DNA from: Melampsora larici-populina 98AG31 | Lineage: Eukaryota; Basidiomycota; Pucciniomycetes; Pucciniales; Melampsoraceae | NCBI RefSeq assembly: GCF_000204055.1 | Contig: NW_006768840.1 | Span: forward strand, 266,690 to 330,689 | Length of the DNA: 64,000 nucleotides | Direction: 5' to 3' | Part shown: positions 1-10,841 of the stretch, piece by piece | How positions within the stretch are numbered: position 1 is the stretch's first letter | Layout of the letters: each line of letters starts with the position of its first letter | Made by a program: the position numbers and the translations under genes | The notes under the pieces: model-generated | The model's database searches: none | What the model was told of the DNA's origin: nothing | What the model saw: only the letters and a program-made list of their open reading frames with translations

Positions 1-321
1 TGGAAAAGAGACCAGATTGGTATGACTTGAATTTTGAGCTGGACAGAAAATAAGACTAATTATGCAAATTGTGTGAAAAACAAAAAACCAACAGCACTGT
101 GTGCCTTGAATATCCAGAGAGTATAAACTCTTTCTGCTCAAAGATTTGAAAGTGGTGAGGTGAGTGGTGGTGGAGTGATCAATTGGTTGGTATGATTGGC
201 TCTCCAATAAAGCACGGTGACCACTCTCCAGATAAAATTGAGTTGACAGTGTTCTGTGATGTTTATGGTCTAAACACATCCCCCAGCTGTACCTTGTCAA
301 AACCCAAGCATCAATCAGATA

Positions 322-756
322 TTGAGAATCATTGAGAACCAGCAACTATGTGGTCTAAAATGTTTTGTAAATTTCTGTGAGGACCACATTATTCAACTTT
401 GGCCATACAAAACAAACCTTGGTCATTTTGTCTCAGTCATAGCTCGCAAAGTCCAACCTGAGACAGTAAACAAGCACTTGACAGGAATAGTATACTGTTT
501 GCAAGAGAAGTTCCCTTTTTTAGCTGAAGCTTGTCACTCACCAAAGATCAAAAAGATCATGACAGGGTGCTTGAAGACAAGGTTAGAATCAACAGTAAAA
601 GCAAACACATTTACCATTCAAGATGTCCAGACTTCAGCATATGTCTTCAATTCAAATTTTGAAAATGCACTCTTCAAGGCCATAATTGTTGGAGTAAATC
701 ATGATTGGGTCAAAACCAATGACGGTTATGGAGTCAAAAGTATTGACTGTGTGTAG
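322..756 (+). pseudogene. Tyrosine-recombinase-like core-binding fragment (decayed)
   Basis: An open frame of 144 codons resembles the N-terminal helical, SAM-like core-binding region of tyrosine recombinases carried by Crypton/DIRS-type elements of basidiomycetes. The features seen are an aromatic-rich start (FCEDHIIQLWPY), then TVNKHLTGIVYCLQEKFP, a PKIKKIMTGCLKTR segment, and a helix that ends before the usual GLLR-type entry to the catalytic domain. No R..HxxR..Y catalytic domain is visible downstream, and several stops follow position 756. I read it as a broken remnant. The family call rests on pattern memory only; a lineage-specific unknown protein is the alternative. Confidence 0.4.
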
Positions 757-3700
757 CGTTGACAGAAAGGAATGTAGCAAGGAGGATTCAAATTGAAACA
801 TATTCAATCAGTGTCAAGGTACAAGGTTAGGTGGAAGAAATGTTAGAATGTCTTGACAAAATGGGATTTAAGAACTAGGTGTGATGAGGAAGATATAGAA
901 GGACTCACCGGATTGGGATTGTAGTTGAGTTAAACTGAATAAGGATGTGGACATGATGTTTAAATCCCAAAATTATCTTTGTGACATTTTCTCTTATAAT
1001 CTTGCCTCTCTTCACATTTAGAACTTTTTCCCTCATCAAGGAAAAAGATTCTAAACTTCAGTTTCATAATCCTCCCTGTTCCCTTCCAGGTTTGTCGAGT
1101 TTAGCACTCGTCCTTTTTAGTTGCCTCAGCGTGTCTTGTCAACATGGGCTGATAGTTTTGTTAAACCTTTCAAAGGTTTCTGTCCTAGGTTCACAGCGTC
1201 GAGCGTGAGCACCTCATTTTCTTACAATCATTGCTTTTGGTTTTGCCGGTTTGCATTGATATGTAGAACCAAAGAGAGTCAGAATCCCTCAGAAACACCT
1301 GCAAGGCAATCAGGTGTTCATCATTAACCTCTTTGCTTGTGGATCAGTAGTATGTTATAACCTTCCCTCTCATAAAGGTAAACCTTTGTACAAAGGGACC
1401 CTGGTTGCTGTGTCAAACTGACCAGGCAACAAAACAGGCCTGATTTAAACCATACTTCACTATTCTCATTATTGCAACAAGAAATTCCCATATTATCCAT
1501 TCTGGCTGGTCAGGGGAAATGGAAGCCGAACAACACTATCATGGTTCCTCAACCTTTTACAACAAATATTTGGCAACACAAAATCAGGCCACTCATTACA
1601 GGCAGGGGGTGCTACAGCTTATGCACAAGGAGGTATAGAAATGGACACCATCCAATCAATTGGACACTACACCACGGGGTGACTTTGAACTGGCCCCACC
1701 TGAAACAAGGCATAGTGGCATTGTGTGGTGGGGCTGTGAAATTGCAAGATGTTTCTAGGTGACTTGTCAACTGTAAGAGTTTCTTGTCATACAAGAATCC
1801 TCTATTGTATTAACAAAGCAACCTATCACTATCCCTACATATTTGAAAAACATTAAAACATATATTAAAAATAACTACATCACTTACACTCTAGTTTCAA
1901 GAGTGCAATATACAAAGCCTGAAGAATTACAAAATAGAAGAAATTACAAAAAATATGTCATATGTTAAAAATGTAAGAAGTACGCACATTGCTCAGCCCA
2001 AACTGAAACATGAACAAGCAGTTGGGATCAGGTTAAATTAAAAAGAACAAAATAAAAACCCTGAACAGGCATAGCCAGGTTCACTAATATATTAACCCTG
2101 ACCAGGGTCCAGTTTGAACTAGCTTAACAATAAAACATCCCTAGTTAATTAGAAAGAAAAAGTAACAACCACGTTCAAGCACGATGAGATTAGTTAAATA
2201 CCTACATCTATTCGTGTAAGAAAGAAAAAGACACACAGAATTATTATCATCAACTTTTAGCAACATCTACTTTCTAAAAAACCCCTTTTCCTTTACATCT
2301 GTTCTTTTGAGAAAATTTATTGTTAAATACTCTAGAAACCACTAAATAGTTTTTACTTTAGTTTTAACTCCTTGTTCTCGATCAGATTTCTCTTTCTTCC
2401 TCGGTTATCTTTTCCCTCCCCAAAACTTTAGGACTTTTAAAGATCATTTAACACATCGTTGTTTGGCTAAAAGTTCTCAATCTACGTTAAAAACTTCTTT
2501 TGATAAAAACCTTGTTTTATCAAACTAACGCTAAAATGTCACCCAAGAATTTCATATTTTAGTACGTATTTACCTTGGCAGGTCTTTAAGTGATTGCATT
2601 CACTGACATACTGGCAGCGGTCTCCATCCCGCACCATAGACAGCTACAACTAACAATTGTAGTCTATTACTTTTGAAAGAAGTTTTTACTCTACAAAGGA
2701 TTGAAAATTAATTCCTCTCCAGTTTAGAATCACCTCATAAACATGAAGAAATACATTTCGTAAAGTACAATTCATCTCTAGAATCGTCATCTTACCGTTA
2801 ATTTAGAGTCTCAAGCTGACATGACTGACACGTGAGGGAGACCATGTGGCCCTCACCCATGCCGTCACCTAGCCTTGACATAAAAAAAGTGAGCACATTG
2901 GCGTAGTGTGGTTTACCAGCTGATCAGTAGGCAGATCAGGTTTGTCTGAGACCGACCTGTCATCCAGGTCCTCAGCATCTGAAAGAGCCTGGATGACCGG
3001 AATCCAAGTTAATCAGTTCTAACTCTTTTACACACTCAAAACCCCTGCAGTCTACATAATCAATCAAGTTCCACTGTACTACCAACGAGTTGATTGAGAG
3101 GTTTTTTTCAAGACTTGAGTTTCTACCACCCATCAACCACCACCACCATTAAACCCAAGACATCCTTAAAAACAATCAATTGAACCGCCTCTGTTGATTA
3201 CCACTTTCTCTTTTTCTTTACCCAACAACCCTCAAGCAATTCATCATACTTCAAGAATTTTATTTTTCAATTGATTCACCAACTCATCAACACCATTCTT
3301 CATCCATCATTCAACTTACCAAGTTCAAAACAATCAACTGTTTCTTCCATTCTTCCAGCTACCTCTCTTCTTTCACTCCCAAATACTCCTTTCAACAGTC
3401 AATCACATCCTTATCATCACATCCACTAAATGCTTACCAAACTCCCTCGCTCTTTGACTGAGTAGATCCAAATTTTCTAAATCACTTTCAACTTTCCTCT
3501 TCATCATGGTTGGATTGAGGTAAAGCTTGGATTCATCAAGGACAAAATCAAAAAAGAGCACACTCAGATCAATCATTTATCTCAAGGGATCAATCATTCA
3601 TTTGTAAGTTTGTTTTTTTCTCCTTTCTCTCAAACAATCCATTTCAACACTATTACTAATATAACATATGTGTTTGTGTTAGTTTCTGCTTATCTCAAAA

Positions 3701-3889
3701 TTAGATAGGCTCATTGTTCCTTTTGGAACAGTATCAATTGTTCATATCAAAATCAAACCGGATACAATGTTCATCTTGAAATATGATTGATTGGTTATCT
3801 CAAAGAACTGATTGTGTATCTCAGTTGAATCACTTTTCATTTATAAGTTTTTTAATGTCTCCATTCTCTCAAATCACCTCCAATTTGGA
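757..3889. other. Intergenic, no supportable gene
   Basis: AT-rich DNA with short, unsupported ORFs on both strands. No conserved protein motif, tRNA fold or terminal repeat was seen. It is probably decayed transposon and intergenic sequence. Confidence 0.5.
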
Positions 3890-4070
3890 TATCTTTGCTT
3901 GATCTGCACATTGTCTCAATCAAGCCTTTTGTTTCTCTTGATTCTTTGGTCTTTCTCAATTCTTTCTCAATTCTTTTCTCTTGTTTCTCTTGTTTCTCTT
4001 GTTTGTCTCAATTCTTTTGTTTGTCTTGATTCTCTTGTTTTTCTCAATTCCCTTGTTTTGCTTAGTTTTT
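3890..4070. repeat. Degenerate pyrimidine-rich simple repeat
   Basis: The plus strand is dominated by imperfect copies of TTCTCTTGTT and TTCTCAATTC. The repeat opens a lysine/asparagine-rich frame on the minus strand and a leucine/serine-rich one on the plus strand. Both look like by-products of the repeat, not genes. Confidence 0.6.
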
Positions 4071-5585
4071 TTAGTGTGATCAACTGTTTTCAAGTCTCCT
4101 GTTGTTACACTATATATAGCAAAAAACACCAATGCAAATGTAATGTGATATGCCTGAGCCACATCAAGAAATTGAGTGTGATTAGTATCAGCGGAACCCT
4201 CATGGGGCTGGGTTAGGGCTCAAATAGGGTGAACCTGACCAGATATATACCTCTTCCCTACCCTATGAATGTGTGTGATGGCTTGCCTGTTCATCAGGCA
4301 AGCCTTCTCACCTGGTTATAGTGCGAGTCACTCCACCTGTTCATCAAGTGAGCAGGCACCCAATGAACAGGTGAGCCATCACCCTGTGGCCACAAGGTCA
4401 TGTCAGGTGATGGGCATGCTGGCATCCATGAGTAGCCAGTAGATGTGGCATTGTGTGACCAGCCAGGGATTTTTTGGCAGAGTCAGATTCCACCTGATCT
4501 TCATGTGCCAGCTGCCCCGTGGTGTAGTCGACAGAAGTGTTCAAAACCTACATTTGCACTCACCCAATATTGAACTTCAATAAACCTCAACACATCACTC
4601 AAGTAGCCAGTTTTGTCATAGGAGAACAAGTCAAGTTTTCTGGAGCTGGTCTAGTATTCCTCCCAAATTAAATCAAATTCATTCAAATTCCTGTAAAGTT
4701 CAAACACTGTTTAAGCTATACAGTTCAGCTGGCATCTTTCTCTCATTCTTCTTCTCCACAGGTGTGGGCCACTACAAAGTGACAACACAGGACCATGTCA
4801 TACCCCTATGGAGGGTAGTAACCCAAATACGTACCATTTCAATCCCTGTGGAGTTAAATTTCATGCAATTATACACAGCTTGCTTTGATTCTGCCCTTTT
4901 CCGCACCTGCGTTTCTGCCCTCTGACAGTCTACCATACAAACAAGATCCTCTTAGAGGTATGGGTGAAGCCGGGAATGAATTTAGCTGTTTGGCAGGAGT
5001 GGGAATCCACAGAAGTCAAAAGGGACTTTTTTGGATTACTACCCTCGATAGGGGCATTCTGGGGTCCTGAAAACACCCATTTGACTAGATTAGTTGTGGG
5101 CAACATTGAGAAAGTCTCAGAGCGTGTTCACTTACACCACAAGGACATGCTGATGTCCTAGGGACGTCAGGATTTTTTGCAGGGGAAGGGATATCCTGAC
5201 AAAACTGATCCAAGGAGCCTGGGTCAGAATCAAAATTTGGGACATCCCACGGGCTTCCAAGGGTGTTCTTATTGAAATGTAGGCCCAGCCAGGCATCCTG
5301 AGTGTGTGCTGTGGACGTCTGCGCGCACTGACTTCCAGGGGACAGCCCAAATGGGGGTGCTGACAGAAGCATACAATCTCGGACAATCCCAATGTCCTTC
5401 TGCTCAAAAGTGTCTTTGTGGTGTAAGCACTTTCTGACCAGAAATCACTTTTTACAAAGGGTGGAAATCACAGAATGTGAAATGTGTCTAACTTGTTATT
5501 TACATGCATCCTGTACATTACAGAATGCTTTTAAATATTGCTTTTCAAGTCACTACTGTAGAGAGGCAAACGTGCTAGAGAAGCT
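4071..5585. other. Intergenic, no supportable gene
   Basis: Short overlapping ORFs occur on both strands (for example 4885-5161 and 5085-5407), but none shows a recognisable domain or a coherent splice structure. Nothing else is supported. Confidence 0.45.
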
Positions 5586-5704
5586 AGTGTTAGTTTAGTT
5601 CTAGCAAAACAACAAATAGTGTGACAATTGCAATATAAAAGAGAAAGATAGAGCTACCTAGAAGTGTTAGTTTAGTTCTAGCAAAACAACAAATAGTGTG
5701 ACAA
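5586..5704. repeat. 42-bp direct duplication
   Basis: The 42 bp at 5586-5627 recur exactly at 5663-5704, separated by 35 bp; both begin AGTGTTAGTTTAGTTC and end GTGTGACAA. It is a local tandem-type duplication with no coding signal. Confidence 0.85.
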
Positions 5705-6116
5705 GAGAAAAATCTAACAAGCAGTAGGTATGAAACATCTTTTATATGAAACATGTTTCACTTGGCGTTACAACTATGATGTGACAGAAAAAGAGAAACC
5801 CTGGTCCAGTTCACAATCTTCCAGGACATTCACAAACACTCCATCTAGTCCAAACCGAAAGAAGGTGAGCTATAGGCTGGGTGCCTAGCCATCTTCGATG
5901 CCTGGCCAGCTTAGCCATAACAACTACAATTGGATGACAGCAAGTTTTTTATTTTTGACTCTTTCTACTCTTTCTGACTTCTTCACAAATTGGGACAAGT
6001 CCCTGTTCACCAAACAGAAGGTCATAAACCCATCCAAACCCATCCCATAACCTCTGAAACCATACAACACATACCACCTCTCACCTTAATGGACTTTACC
6101 ATTCATCTCACTCTCA

Positions 6117-6125
6117 ATCATCTTC
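6117..6125. repeat. Target-site duplication, left (9 bp)
   Basis: ATCATCTTC directly abuts the left inverted repeat and recurs at 13981-13989 directly after the right one. This is a 9-bp host duplication typical of cut-and-paste insertion. The next base on the right is also C, so a 10-bp duplication cannot be formally excluded, but 9 bp leaves the two inverted repeats flush. Confidence 0.85.
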
Positions 6126-6397
6126 CAAACTTAACTAAGTCCCCCCTTGAGCTGTACCAGCCCACTCAAAGGAGGGACTTACGAGTAAAGTGAAATTCCT
6201 GGCGTGAGATCGGACGGTCCTTTGGCCAAAAAACTCAGGAGCTCACTCACCACGCCCCTCACAAATAATGACAGGCAAGTGCAATAATGAAAAATACGCG
6301 CGTAGGCTGCGCCTCCAATTCCCTGTTCTCAGATTCCAAAAATCTTGAACGGCTCAGAAACAATCTCACAAATAACAGTTGGGGCCATTTCGGGGCC
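6126..6397 (+). repeat. Left terminal inverted repeat (272 bp)
   Basis: Begins CAAACTTAACTAAGTCC and ends with CGGGGCC. It is the reverse complement of 13709-13980 except for three substitutions (T/G in GCAAGxGCAAT, C/T in GGCTGxGCCTCC, T/C in TTCCCxGTTCTC). Complementarity stops abruptly on both sides of the interior. Confidence 0.9.
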
Positions 6398-6616
6398 ACA
6401 GTTACGATTCTTCATTTCAAATGCTGCGCAAATGACCAAACAAAAAAACCTTAAGATCAAACAGCACTTTTGCTGAGCCAGGGGCTTAACCAGAATGCAT
6501 TTCCTCATGCATCTCTCCGTATGCTAGGACCCCTGCAACAAAGACGGTGTCAGCGCCTGAAATATACGTGATTGACGGCGGTCATACACACCTGATGGCC
6601 TAATCCGTAGTGAGAT

Positions 6617-7164
6617 TTAATGAGGCCACTGCGGACTCGGCGGTGGCACATAGATTTCAAGGTCTTCCATCTGACGAGAAGCAGGAGCACACATAGTTAG
6701 TATTTGTGATAACAGGAAAGAGATAGTTTGGAAGCACATACCTCCTTGTAAATGAACAACTTCCATACCGCTTCGCCGTTCCCAGCCGAGTAGATCATCC
6801 CTTTGATCTTTTGGAGGAGCGTCAGGATCCACCCGCGGTCATCGGTGCCGTTGGCGAGCCATTCAGTACGATGAGGGGCCAGCTCAATGTGATTGGGCTC
6901 GAGAAGTGCCAACAAGTACCCCAAGACTGTCAACTTCTTATGTTTGATGAACTTGCATATGTCCACGATCTTCTCAACACCGGTACCCTCCTTGAAAGTT
7001 GGAAAAAAATCCCAGTTGGAAGCTTGGTTTGATAAATGCACCAACGCCGGAATGGTCAGGCCTTCCGCGTCCATGACATGCTTGACCCTTAAAAGCGATT
7101 GGGTAGTGAAGCGAGTTAATTTGGGGCTGGGTTCCCCCATGTCGCCGGGAAGAGAGTGAGACAT
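6617..7164 (-). CDS. Small unrecognised protein of the RecQ/DUF6589 element
   Basis: Exon 1 is 7164-6742 and exon 2 is 6670-6617. They are joined across a 71-nt intron with a GTATGT donor, a perfect TACTAAC branch site and a GTCAG acceptor, giving 158 codons. I do not recognise the family. The protein is helical-looking and soluble, with no signal peptide or membrane segment; a central segment reads DFFPTFKEGTGVEKIVDICK. It lies between the left TIR and the DUF6589 gene and is transcribed away from the latter, with TATATATA at about 7216-7225 in the shared upstream region. Its clean splice signals argue that it is real. It could be an accessory protein for transposition, but nothing in the sequence proves this. 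Confidence 0.55.
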
Positions 7165-7776
7165 GCTATCGACTAATAGTTGGTGATAGGACTGTGGAAT
7201 GGTGATGGGGGCCTCCTATATATATAGACACACTCTTACTCACTCAAACGCGTACGCTGAAAGGACACACGCGCCAGTTTTGGGGATAGGTTTCACCCCC
7301 ACCAAGACGGTGTAAAATCACGCTAACAATGAACGTGAGCAATGGCTCTGGCCCAATCCGGCCTCTCGGTCCAAACCCTCGCTCTAACAATGTTGTTGAG
7401 GTATGGCACTAGTCCAATCCTCGCACTCGGGATGGATAGAAACCCCCAAAGGTGAAACAGCGGTGCACCAGGAGCCCCAAGATCTAGCAAGGATCAAGGA
7501 TACGAGTGAAAGACGTTGTAACAACATATACACCTGGCCCCCGGCTCACGCCGGCTCGCCCTTTGAAACATATCACGCTGGTAGGTGGGCGGCTCATTTC
7601 GTTCTGGTTCTGGCCAGGGCACATGGTCCCTCACGCTCAATGCGGCACCATGTCTGGCACCAGCCTGAACGCCTGGTGTGTAATAGATCATGTTGTCAAA
7701 GTGTCCTCCGTGAGGGGCTTGCGCGGAGCTTGTTTCGTGATTGTTAATAGCGTTCAATGTTTCGCTTCTGCGCAGA

Positions 7777-10700
7777 ATGGACACTCAATCATATAGCCAA
7801 GTTATATGGACCAACATTAGAACAGAAGCCTTGGTTATCAGTGCCTACACGACTTGGACGTGTGATACATCTTTCCTTCAGGGCGACCATAGTCACCTAA
7901 TGCCCAGCATGGCCACCAGCGTTCCTTCGACTGTGTCTCGCACTTTGCTCATCTGTGAATACATGAACACCCTGAATGGCTTTACCCCTCGAGAGTTCAT
8001 GTGGACGTTCTTATCTTCCACTCATCCAGACCTCATTTATCGTCGGCGCTTGATGAAGACTGGCTTAGGTACCAGGCAAACGCGTTCAATCTTCAAGAAC
8101 CTGGGCAAATTGACTTCGTCGTGCCCACAAGGCGCGGCGGATTGGGAACAATTGATATTAGAGGATGTCAGTTTTTCACGTGGTCAATCGGTTTCAACGG
8201 ACAACGTACCTATGACCAATTTGTTTTCTTGGTTTTGTGACTTATGACTTCAGGCCTCTGAGAATGTCAACGCCCAGGACGTCCCACGTGGAGAATTTCC
8301 TAGCGGCCCCTATGTCAGTTCGAAAAAGATCACACCTGACTATTTTACAGAGGCTGCTGAAGCACACCGCGAGAGTCAAATACGTACCGGCATGAATTTC
8401 CTTCACCAGTTGATTCACCGTAAGCTTGCGTCGGGAATGAGGGTTAAAGACATCCACCACGACCCAGGCGAGGACGAAGATCCCAGCGAAGACCCCTCAC
8501 AACCCGGTTCAATGACGCACGAAGGCCAGCCAGAAGGATCTACGATTGAAGGCGCGTTAGATGAGGCCAAAGTGCTATCTCTAGAGAACATGGTCTATGT
8601 AAAACCCACTGCAGCGGACCTGGAAACCCACAAACTTGCCACGGTGAGTGGGCCAATACAATGTTTTGGCTCATTGACGTGTTAAACTGATGGGTGCAAA
8701 CCTTCAGATCCCCGTGATGGTTTGTTCCATGATTGCGATGGCGTGTAATCGGCGTGCCAATGCAATTCCCCTCGCGAATGGAATCATAACGTTAGCTGCC
8801 GGGGTCACCTGTCGAACAAATGAATGGCTGTATGCATTAGGTTTGACAACTTCCAGATGGACGATCCTTCAGGCATTGGAACACTTGCGGGTGGTTCAAG
8901 AACACCGAATGATGGAAATATTTAAAATAAATCACAAATTATTACCGCTGTTATGCTATGAAAATGTTGACATACATTTAAGAATACACAATACACGTAT
9001 CGAGACTTCATCTTGGCTGCTCCATGGTACTTGGGGGTTTTTCAAAGTCATTGAGGCATGTGTATTGGCCAAATGTCCCGAGGAAGTGGTGAATCTCGCA
9101 TCGTTCTTGGACTCCATGGCCTCCGCTCAAAAAAAACCGGTGCTCATGTCGGCATTTGCACCGAAACCTGACGAACTCGCTCACTGGGTGTCAGTCATTA
9201 AAAGCCAACTCGCTTCAGCGCTTAAAGAATATGTGGAACACTTGCCAGGAGCGCCTGCGCGGTCGGGCCTGCCGCCACTCGTATGCCAACCTCCGGCAAT
9301 TGACCCAATCGCGTTACACAAACCCAATATTCACTTTCTAAGGATGGTCGACGCGCCCGACTCTTCAGCTGAGGGTGTGGGGCGCGTGTTTGATGCTATC
9401 AAAAGTCAGATCGGGGTGTCTTCGGAGGATTTAGCCGAGAAGCTGTTGATTGCTGGTGGTGACGTCGGCTCAAATATGTTACTGGAAAGTTTGCGAGTGA
9501 AGCAATACCCGCCCATTGATCACATCGAAGGGTTGGAGTCAATCCTGTCGGTGTTTGGCGGAGCCCACACAACGTGGAACATCGCGAAGAACCTTTGGGC
9601 GCTCCATTGGGGTCGAACAGATAAAGGCGAGGATTCAGGGGTATGGAGGACCTCTTTCGCACTCGGTGGGGATTACAAGAAACCTGTCGCGTTGCAAGAC
9701 TTTAACTCGATAATGCGTGAGATGCGGATAGTGCACAAGGCCAATCTGATCTTTATAATCAAGTCAGTACGGATTCGGGCATGTAACCTACCAAATAAGA
9801 AACTTTGCTTACTCACCTATGAGAGACAGGCAAGTCTTCCTCGAGATGCAGCAGTCCGAAGGAGGCATTGACCTTTCGAAACCGGAGGGATGTACGCGCT
9901 TGTTAGACCGCGTGTGGGCTCAATACTTTGACCATTCCGTGGTTGAGGAAGCGAGCCAAGCCTTGTATCATGGGCACTATAACTTTCTATTGCGATTGCG
10001 AGACTTCGCGACGGTTGTGGAAGCGCACGACGCAACGCGCGCGGGCGATATCGGGCGGCTTATGTTGATGTGGAAGAGATGGGCCGTAATGGCCCAAGGT
10101 ATCACCGGACTTTCGCACTACGCCAGGCATATCCCCCGATTGGTACTGTTGTTGGAAGAGGACCTGCCTCCGCCCCTTGCGCATGCAATCAAGCACGCGC
10201 TCCTGATCCCTTCAAACGAGCGAGAAGGCCATTGGTTAGCCCTCGATGAATACTTGGAGGTTCATATCTGTTGGCTGAAGAGCCATTATAACAATACGGT
10301 GAGGGTGTTTCTAATCCATCATCACTAGGAGGGTCTGAATCGAGCTGACCCCTCGGACTATACCAGGGCCATGGCACAGACATTGAACGCCTGATCTATC
10401 GGCTTTCAAACAATGTACCCTTAGTGAGTTAAATAAGAGTTTTCGTTTCTTCATAGCGAGACATGGCTGAGTAACATAAACACCCGTGTAATCTCCCAGT
10501 TGCGGAGGCTGATGCAACTGCTGAAAGCGCTGGCGGGACACAAAATCATCTACCAGCCTAATCTCCACACAATTTCCAAACCCACGTTGGAGAGCTTCCT
10601 GAGCTATGCGGCCGCGCACTTGGTTGCGAAACCAACGACTCGGTCACCGGCCATTTTGCCAAACGTCTGGCGGGTAGGTCACAGGAACATGATCAAGATG

Positions 10701-10820
10701 ATCTTGGTGGACAAAGACGAGGGTCAATCATCGCGTTTCCGGTGGGGGTCTTCGAATGTTATGGCCACATGGGACAATGAGGAAGAGAATGAGCAAGACA
10801 ATGTCAATGATGAATCTTAG
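7777..10820 (+). CDS. DUF6589-domain protein, candidate transposase
   Basis: My model has six exons: 7777-8166, 8254-8643, 8708-9762, 9824-10298, 10367-10414 and 10461-10820, about 905 residues. The last junction is the least sure, because its 46-nt intron has an unusual acceptor. The start is also uncertain; in-frame ATGs lie at 7777, 7900 and 7909. Family landmarks seen in order are an N-terminal YRRRL segment, QDVPRGEFPSGPYVSS, NRRANAIPLANGI, LTTSRWTILQALEHL, LLCYENVDIHLRIH followed by LHGTWGF, then MVDAPDSSAEGVGRVF, GGDVGSN, GGAHTTWNIAKNLW, and GDIGRLMLMWKRW. These match the pattern I know for Pfam DUF6589, a basidiomycete family of uncharacterised function. The scattered D, GD and HxxWN motifs inside an alternating strand/helix pattern suggest an RNase-H-like nuclease fold (inference). 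The frame is open throughout. Confidence 0.75.
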
Positions 10821-10841
10821 GGCAAACTATATATGCACATG

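Noticed and set aside
3956..4162. 68-codon minus-strand ORF rich in Lys/Asn/Arg
   Set aside because: Arises from the pyrimidine-rich simple repeat; no start or splice context.
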